8,454 bases of DNA, from NCBI GenBank assembly GCA_031281385.1, contig JAITFL010000033.1:1-8454 (forward strand), written 5' to 3'. The position numbers and the translations under genes were made by a program. A model generated the notes under the pieces. That model made no database searches. It had not been told where the DNA came from and worked only from the letters and a program-made list of their open reading frames with translations. Origin of the DNA: Holophagales bacterium (GTDB taxonomy: Bacteria; Acidobacteriota; Holophagae; Holophagales; Holophagaceae). Of this stretch, positions 6,046 through 8,454 are shown piece after piece; position 1 is the first letter of the stretch, and each line of letters starts with the position of its first letter.

Positions 6046-6052
6046 AGGCTTT

Positions 6053-6328
6053 ATTCCAATTCCAGATAGAATCAGCCATGATTCTATCTGGAATTGGAAT
6101 GCGCGACACGGAGGTCGCGCCCGAAATGCGTAGCATTTCGTGAGGCCAGAACGAAGCTGAAATATGCAGTAGGACGAAAAGTTGGGGGAAGCCAACACTT
6201 CCGCAAAGCCCAACAGGGCGGCCTTGGTATCCGATGGGGCATCGGATACCAAGAGGCGAGCCGCGTCTCGCCGTAGCCGACTAATTCAAAATTGCATGGA
6301 GGCAATTTTGAATTAGAATTGGAATTAA
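6053..6328 (+). repeat. Repeat A, copy 2: multi-hairpin element upstream of the FAD oxidase
   Basis: It has the same ordered hairpins as copy 1: perfect 22-base arms 6053-6074/6079-6100 with a 4-base loop; 6101-6107/6114-6120; 6122-6129/6133-6140; 6181-6186/6209-6214; 13-base arms 6224-6236/6240-6252; 6255-6260/6267-6272; and perfect 14-base arms 6282-6295/6302-6315. The final stem ends 15 bases before the ATG at 6331. GAATTGGAAT recurs at both ends of the element (its complement opens the first stem at 6053), giving short terminal inverted repeats, as in MITE-like elements. Confidence 0.85.
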
Positions 6329-6330
6329 AG

Positions 6331-7665
6331 ATGAATAAGTATCTAGCCAAAATCCCCAATGCCGCAGTCATTGACCTGCCAGAGGCCCTAGAGTGCTTCC
6401 GAACTGATGAATCACACATAATCGGTGACTTGCCGCTGGCCGTAGTGAAGCCAAAAGGCCCAGACGCATTGAGAGCTTTGGTGAGCGTTGCCAAGGGGGA
6501 AGGGCTTACATTAGTTCCACGTGGAACGGGCACGGGGAAGGCGGGCGGGGCCCTGCCAGTGGGTGCCTCGATAGTTGTTGACCTCTCGGAATACCCGGGC
6601 GAGTTGAAAGCATCACCGGAAGCTATGGCACTCCGCGCACCCGCTAGCGTGTTTCTGAGGGACGCAAAGTCGGCGGCGTCCGAAAAGGGGCTATTTTATC
6701 CACCAGACCCAAATTCATGGGATCAATGCTCCTTTGGAGGCAGTTTGGCCACAAACGCCGGGGGGCCATGCGCGTGTAAGTATGGCGTGACGCGCCATTG
6801 GGTGCTCTCGGTAGATGCGCTGATGGAAGATGGCGAAATTCACCGTTTTGGGGTGGAAATAGTAAAAAACAACGCCGGGCCTAATATGACGCAACTTTTG
6901 GTGGGCAGCGAGGGCATCTTTGGGATAATCACGTCGGCGGCAGTGCGCCTCATACCAGCCCCAAAAGAGCGCGTTGCAATGCTGCTGCCCGTGTCGAGCT
7001 GGGGCGACCTGCTGGGCCTGCCCAGCCGCCTAGTGGGCGGCGGCCTAGTGCCAAGTGCGCTGGAATTTTGGGATCCTCAAGTACTTCAACACTTACGTCA
7101 ATTCGGCCCAGAGGAGGCTAAGAGCCTGCCCGGCGAGGCGCTGGCTATTCTCGAATTTGATGACGCAGGCTGCACGGGCGAAAAATTTTTGGGCGACTTG
7201 ATGGACTTTTTGGGCCCGCTGGCCGAACACGCACAAGCGGCTAAGGACGAGAGGCAGCGTGAGGCTGTTTGGGCCGTCCGCCGCCAAACAAGCACGATGC
7301 TAAAGGAACACTTCCCCCATAAAGTGAGCGAGGACATAGCAGTGCCAAGGCCAAAGATAGAGGCATTTTTCGAGGGCGCACAAAGGCTGGGGCTGCCCAT
7401 AGCCACCTACGGCCACCTTGGGGACGGCAACCTGCACGTCAACATCCTTGGCAAACTGGGCCGCAAAGAAATGGACGCCCACATAATGACCCTTTTCAGG
7501 CTGGTGCTGGAGCTGGGAGGCACCATCACCGGCGAGCACGGCATTGGCCTGGCAAAGAGGGACGCATTCCTGGCTCTGTCAGACCCTTGGCAGGTGCAGG
7601 CAATCAGAGCCATGAAGAAAGCTCTGGATCCGTGCGGCGTTTTCAATGCGGGCAAAATAATTTGA
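6331..7665 (+). CDS. GlcD-type FAD-linked oxidase (glycolate oxidase/D-lactate dehydrogenase family)
   Basis: A 444-residue flavoenzyme of the VAO/PCMH fold. The FAD-binding half shows VPRGTGTGKAGG (62-73) and PPDPNSWDQCSFGGSLATNA (124-143) followed by GG. The C-terminal half has YGHLGDGNLHVN (360-371), TGEHGIG (400-406) and DPCGVFNAGKII at the end, all typical of GlcD and D-lactate dehydrogenases, which oxidise 2-hydroxy acids. Substrate cannot be set from sequence alone. It is slightly shorter than most GlcD proteins. GlcE and GlcF are absent, so it may act alone or with other electron carriers. I chose the ATG at 6331; an in-frame TTG at 6292 lies inside the last hairpin of repeat A2 and would add 13 residues encoded by repeat sequence. 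GGAATT (6321-6326) is a weak ribosome binding site. Confidence 0.88.
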   Translation: MNKYLAKIPNAAVIDLPEALECFRTDESHIIGDLPLAVVKPKGPDALRALVSVAKGEGLTLVPRGTGTGKAGGALPVGASIVVDLSEYPGELKASPEAMALRAPASVFLRDAKSAASEKGLFYPPDPNSWDQCSFGGSLATNAGGPCACKYGVTRHWVLSVDALMEDGEIHRFGVEIVKNNAGPNMTQLLVGSEGIFGIITSAAVRLIPAPKERVAMLLPVSSWGDLLGLPSRLVGGGLVPSALEFWDPQVLQHLRQFGPEEAKSLPGEALAILEFDDAGCTGEKFLGDLMDFLGPLAEHAQAAKDERQREAVWAVRRQTSTMLKEHFPHKVSEDIAVPRPKIEAFFEGAQRLGLPIATYGHLGDGNLHVNILGKLGRKEMDAHIMTLFRLVLELGGTITGEHGIGLAKRDAFLALSDPWQVQAIRAMKKALDPCGVFNAGKII

Positions 7666-7670
7666 GTCCC

Positions 7671-7958
7671 TTGCAAATTTTTCTTCCAAACAGACATGGC
7701 TACATCGAAGCCATGTCCATGTATCTGTCACAACATAGGGCAGTGAACGAGGCGAGTACCCGGGGTCTGGGGAGCGAGCGGGGCAGCGCGAAAACGACGT
7801 TGAACAAGCTGAAACGCCCATAGCAGCATTGGCGACCAATGTGTCGCAGAGAACAACGGAGGATGTCTCGCGTATCCAAGCGCCAGCGCAGGATACCGAG
7901 AAGTTGTGAGCGATGCGACAAGCGAGTTCCCCAGTTCAGCATCCGGGCGGGCTCCATG
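7671..7958 (+). repeat. Repeat B, copy 2: after the FAD oxidase
   Basis: Matches B1 (1913-2205) over its length, with small indels. It begins TTGCAAATTTTTCTTCCAAA five bases after the stop codon. It carries an extra local hairpin, GACATGGCT (7693-7701) with AGCCATGTC (7709-7717). It keeps the outer arms CTGGGGA (7767-7773) and TCCCCAG (7928-7934), and the inner bulged stem 7866-7877/7891-7901. The ending AGCATCCGGGCGGGCTCCAT is identical to B1. Confidence 0.8.
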
Positions 7959-7966
7959 AACCGGCG

Positions 7967-8101
7967 ATGAGTAGGCCAAATTACAAGAATGTTCGCCCCG
8001 AGTACGAAAATTACGCGCCGGGCAAATACCCCAGCCGGGTACCCATTCTGCCCGATGAATTAGCCAAGCGCATGACCGCGCTGCGTGATCAATCGGCATA
8101 A
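7967..8101 (+). CDS. Possible small hypothetical protein (44 residues)
   Basis: The ORF reads MSRPNYKNVRPEYENYAPGK, then YPSRVPILPDELAKRMTALR and DQSA. It is rich in Tyr, Pro and charged residues, with no membrane segment or signal peptide. It begins just past the end of repeat B2, so the sequence is unique in this window. There is no clear Shine-Dalgarno; GGGCGGG lies about 20 bases upstream. Its ATG overlaps the TGA of a five-codon frame (7956-7970) in ATGA, which may be chance. An in-frame ATG at 7913 would start within the repeat. I recognise no family. It may be a real small gene, a gene remnant or a chance frame. Confidence 0.35.
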   Translation: MSRPNYKNVRPEYENYAPGKYPSRVPILPDELAKRMTALRDQSA

Positions 8102-8150
8102 ACATGACGCGGGCGGAGCCCACAGCAATACCAAGTTTTTCTAAAAACTC

Positions 8151-8180
8151 TTAGACCACCTCCCCAAATTGTGTTATAGT
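8151..8180 (+). promoter_or_regulatory. Candidate promoter for an unseen downstream gene or RNA
   Basis: TATAGT (8175-8180) is preceded by AAATTGTGT, close to the CAATTGTGTGA that precedes the same -10 box in the rpmF promoter. The possible -35, TTAGAC (8151-8156, 18 bases away), is poor. No start codon with a ribosome binding site and a long frame follows within the window. Confidence 0.4.
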
Positions 8181-8338
8181 CAACGCCCTTGACCATCGCT
8201 ACAGATTGGTATGCTTCACCTGCGCCTTCCATTCCGCTTTTAATGCAGCCTATCGCCGTAAAGTCTTCATTCCTTTTGGAAGAGTGCGGTAAATCCGTTG
8301 CGGGCATAAGTCTGCGCCCCCAGTGTATGTGATATCAG

Positions 8339-8394
8339 GTACAAGTTACAAGATGAAAACCGTTGTTGCAAGCGGCTTTGCATCTTGCATGTAC
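8339..8394 (+). other. Possible stem structure downstream of the 8175 promoter
   Basis: Nested pairing can be drawn: GTAC (8339-8342/8391-8394), CAAGA/TCTTG (8349-8353/8383-8387) and TGCAA/TTGCA (8367-8371/8378-8382) with a GCGGCT loop. The stems are short and interrupted by unpaired bases. It may be part of a leader or small RNA, or chance. Confidence 0.25.
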
Positions 8395-8427
8395 CGCATC
8401 AGCAATAGGATTTGGTATGAGATATTT

Positions 8428-8453
8428 AGCCTCACAGCCCAAAATGAGAGGCT
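8428..8453 (+). other. Hairpin at the window edge
   Basis: AGCCTC (8428-8433) pairs with GAGGCT (8448-8453). What follows is cut off by the window end, so it cannot be said whether a T-run makes it a terminator. TAGCCTCACAG also occurs at 3808-3818. Confidence 0.25.
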
Positions 8454-8454
8454 T

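Larger units (their letters stand above)
6010..6330 (+). other. Non-coding leader between pyrH and the FAD oxidase
   Basis: This 321-base gap is almost fully occupied by motif C3 (6014-6045) and repeat A2 (6053-6328). No clear terminator for pyrH and no well-spaced sigma-70 promoter was found in it. Short frames across it come from the hairpin repeat. Confidence 0.6.
7666..8454 (+). other. Gene-poor 3' region of the window
   Basis: Nearly 800 bases with no gene I can assign firmly. It contains repeat B2, a possible 44-codon ORF, a small palindrome AGTTTTT/AAAAACT (8134-8149), a candidate promoter (8151-8180) and a stretch with hairpin potential to the window end. The last 270 bases do not match tmRNA, RNase P RNA, SRP RNA or tRNA as far as I can see. 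Confidence 0.55.

Noticed and set aside
6053..6100. Perfect 22-base stem after pyrH as an intrinsic terminator
   Set aside because: No T-run follows; the next bases are GCGCGAC. The same stem occurs in A1, away from the end of any pyrH-like operon.
6292..6330. Upstream TTG start for the FAD oxidase
   Set aside because: The extra 13 residues would be encoded by the last hairpin of repeat A2, and the TTG lies inside the stem. The ATG at 6331 is the simpler start.
8243..8332. 29-codon frame downstream of the 8175 promoter
   Set aside because: It is short, lacks a ribosome binding site and shows no codon or motif signal.

Overview
The window reads as bacterial chromosome from a Gram-negative organism. 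It carries a sigma-54-dependent response regulator, a GspG-type pseudopilin with a prepilin signal, and the housekeeping genes yceD, rpmF, plsX and pyrH. Isoleucine is often encoded by ATA and coding GC is moderate. The gene mix fits a deltaproteobacterium-like lineage (Desulfobacterota/Myxococcota in the broad sense), but this is inference and no marker here fixes the taxon. All credible genes are on the + strand.

Layout: (1) 1-68, the tail of an unidentified gene. (2) 69-470, a non-coding leader holding repeat A1, a string of hairpins. (3) 471-1943, an NtrC-class response regulator. (4) 1913-2452, repeat B1, short motif C1 and a promoter. (5) 2453-3492, a GspG-like pseudopilin gene overlapping yceD by 4 bases. 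(6) 3493-4005, the short repeat B3, hairpins, motif C2 and the rpmF promoter. (7) 4006-6009, rpmF, plsX and pyrH. (8) 6010-6330, motif C3 and repeat A2. (9) 6331-7665, a GlcD-type FAD-linked oxidase. (10) 7666-8454, repeat B2, a doubtful 44-codon ORF, a candidate promoter and an unassigned stretch with hairpin potential.

Functionally, rpmF-plsX-pyrH joins ribosome assembly, phospholipid synthesis and pyrimidine nucleotide supply. yceD normally sits directly before rpmF, but here it is split off by about 510 bases of repeat-bearing DNA and is instead coupled to a pseudopilin gene. The response regulator and the FAD oxidase are single genes with no partner in view.

The most notable content lies between the genes. 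Two long repeat families (A, two copies; B, two long copies and one short) all lie in the same orientation as the genes. A sits directly upstream of a start codon, and B begins at or inside the upstream gene's stop region. The two free-standing genes (regulator and oxidase) are each arranged A-gene-B. Both families show base-pair-preserving changes between copies, which suggests that the folded form is maintained as RNA or as DNA hairpins. I did not recognise either family. No tRNA, rRNA, CRISPR array or transposase gene was seen.
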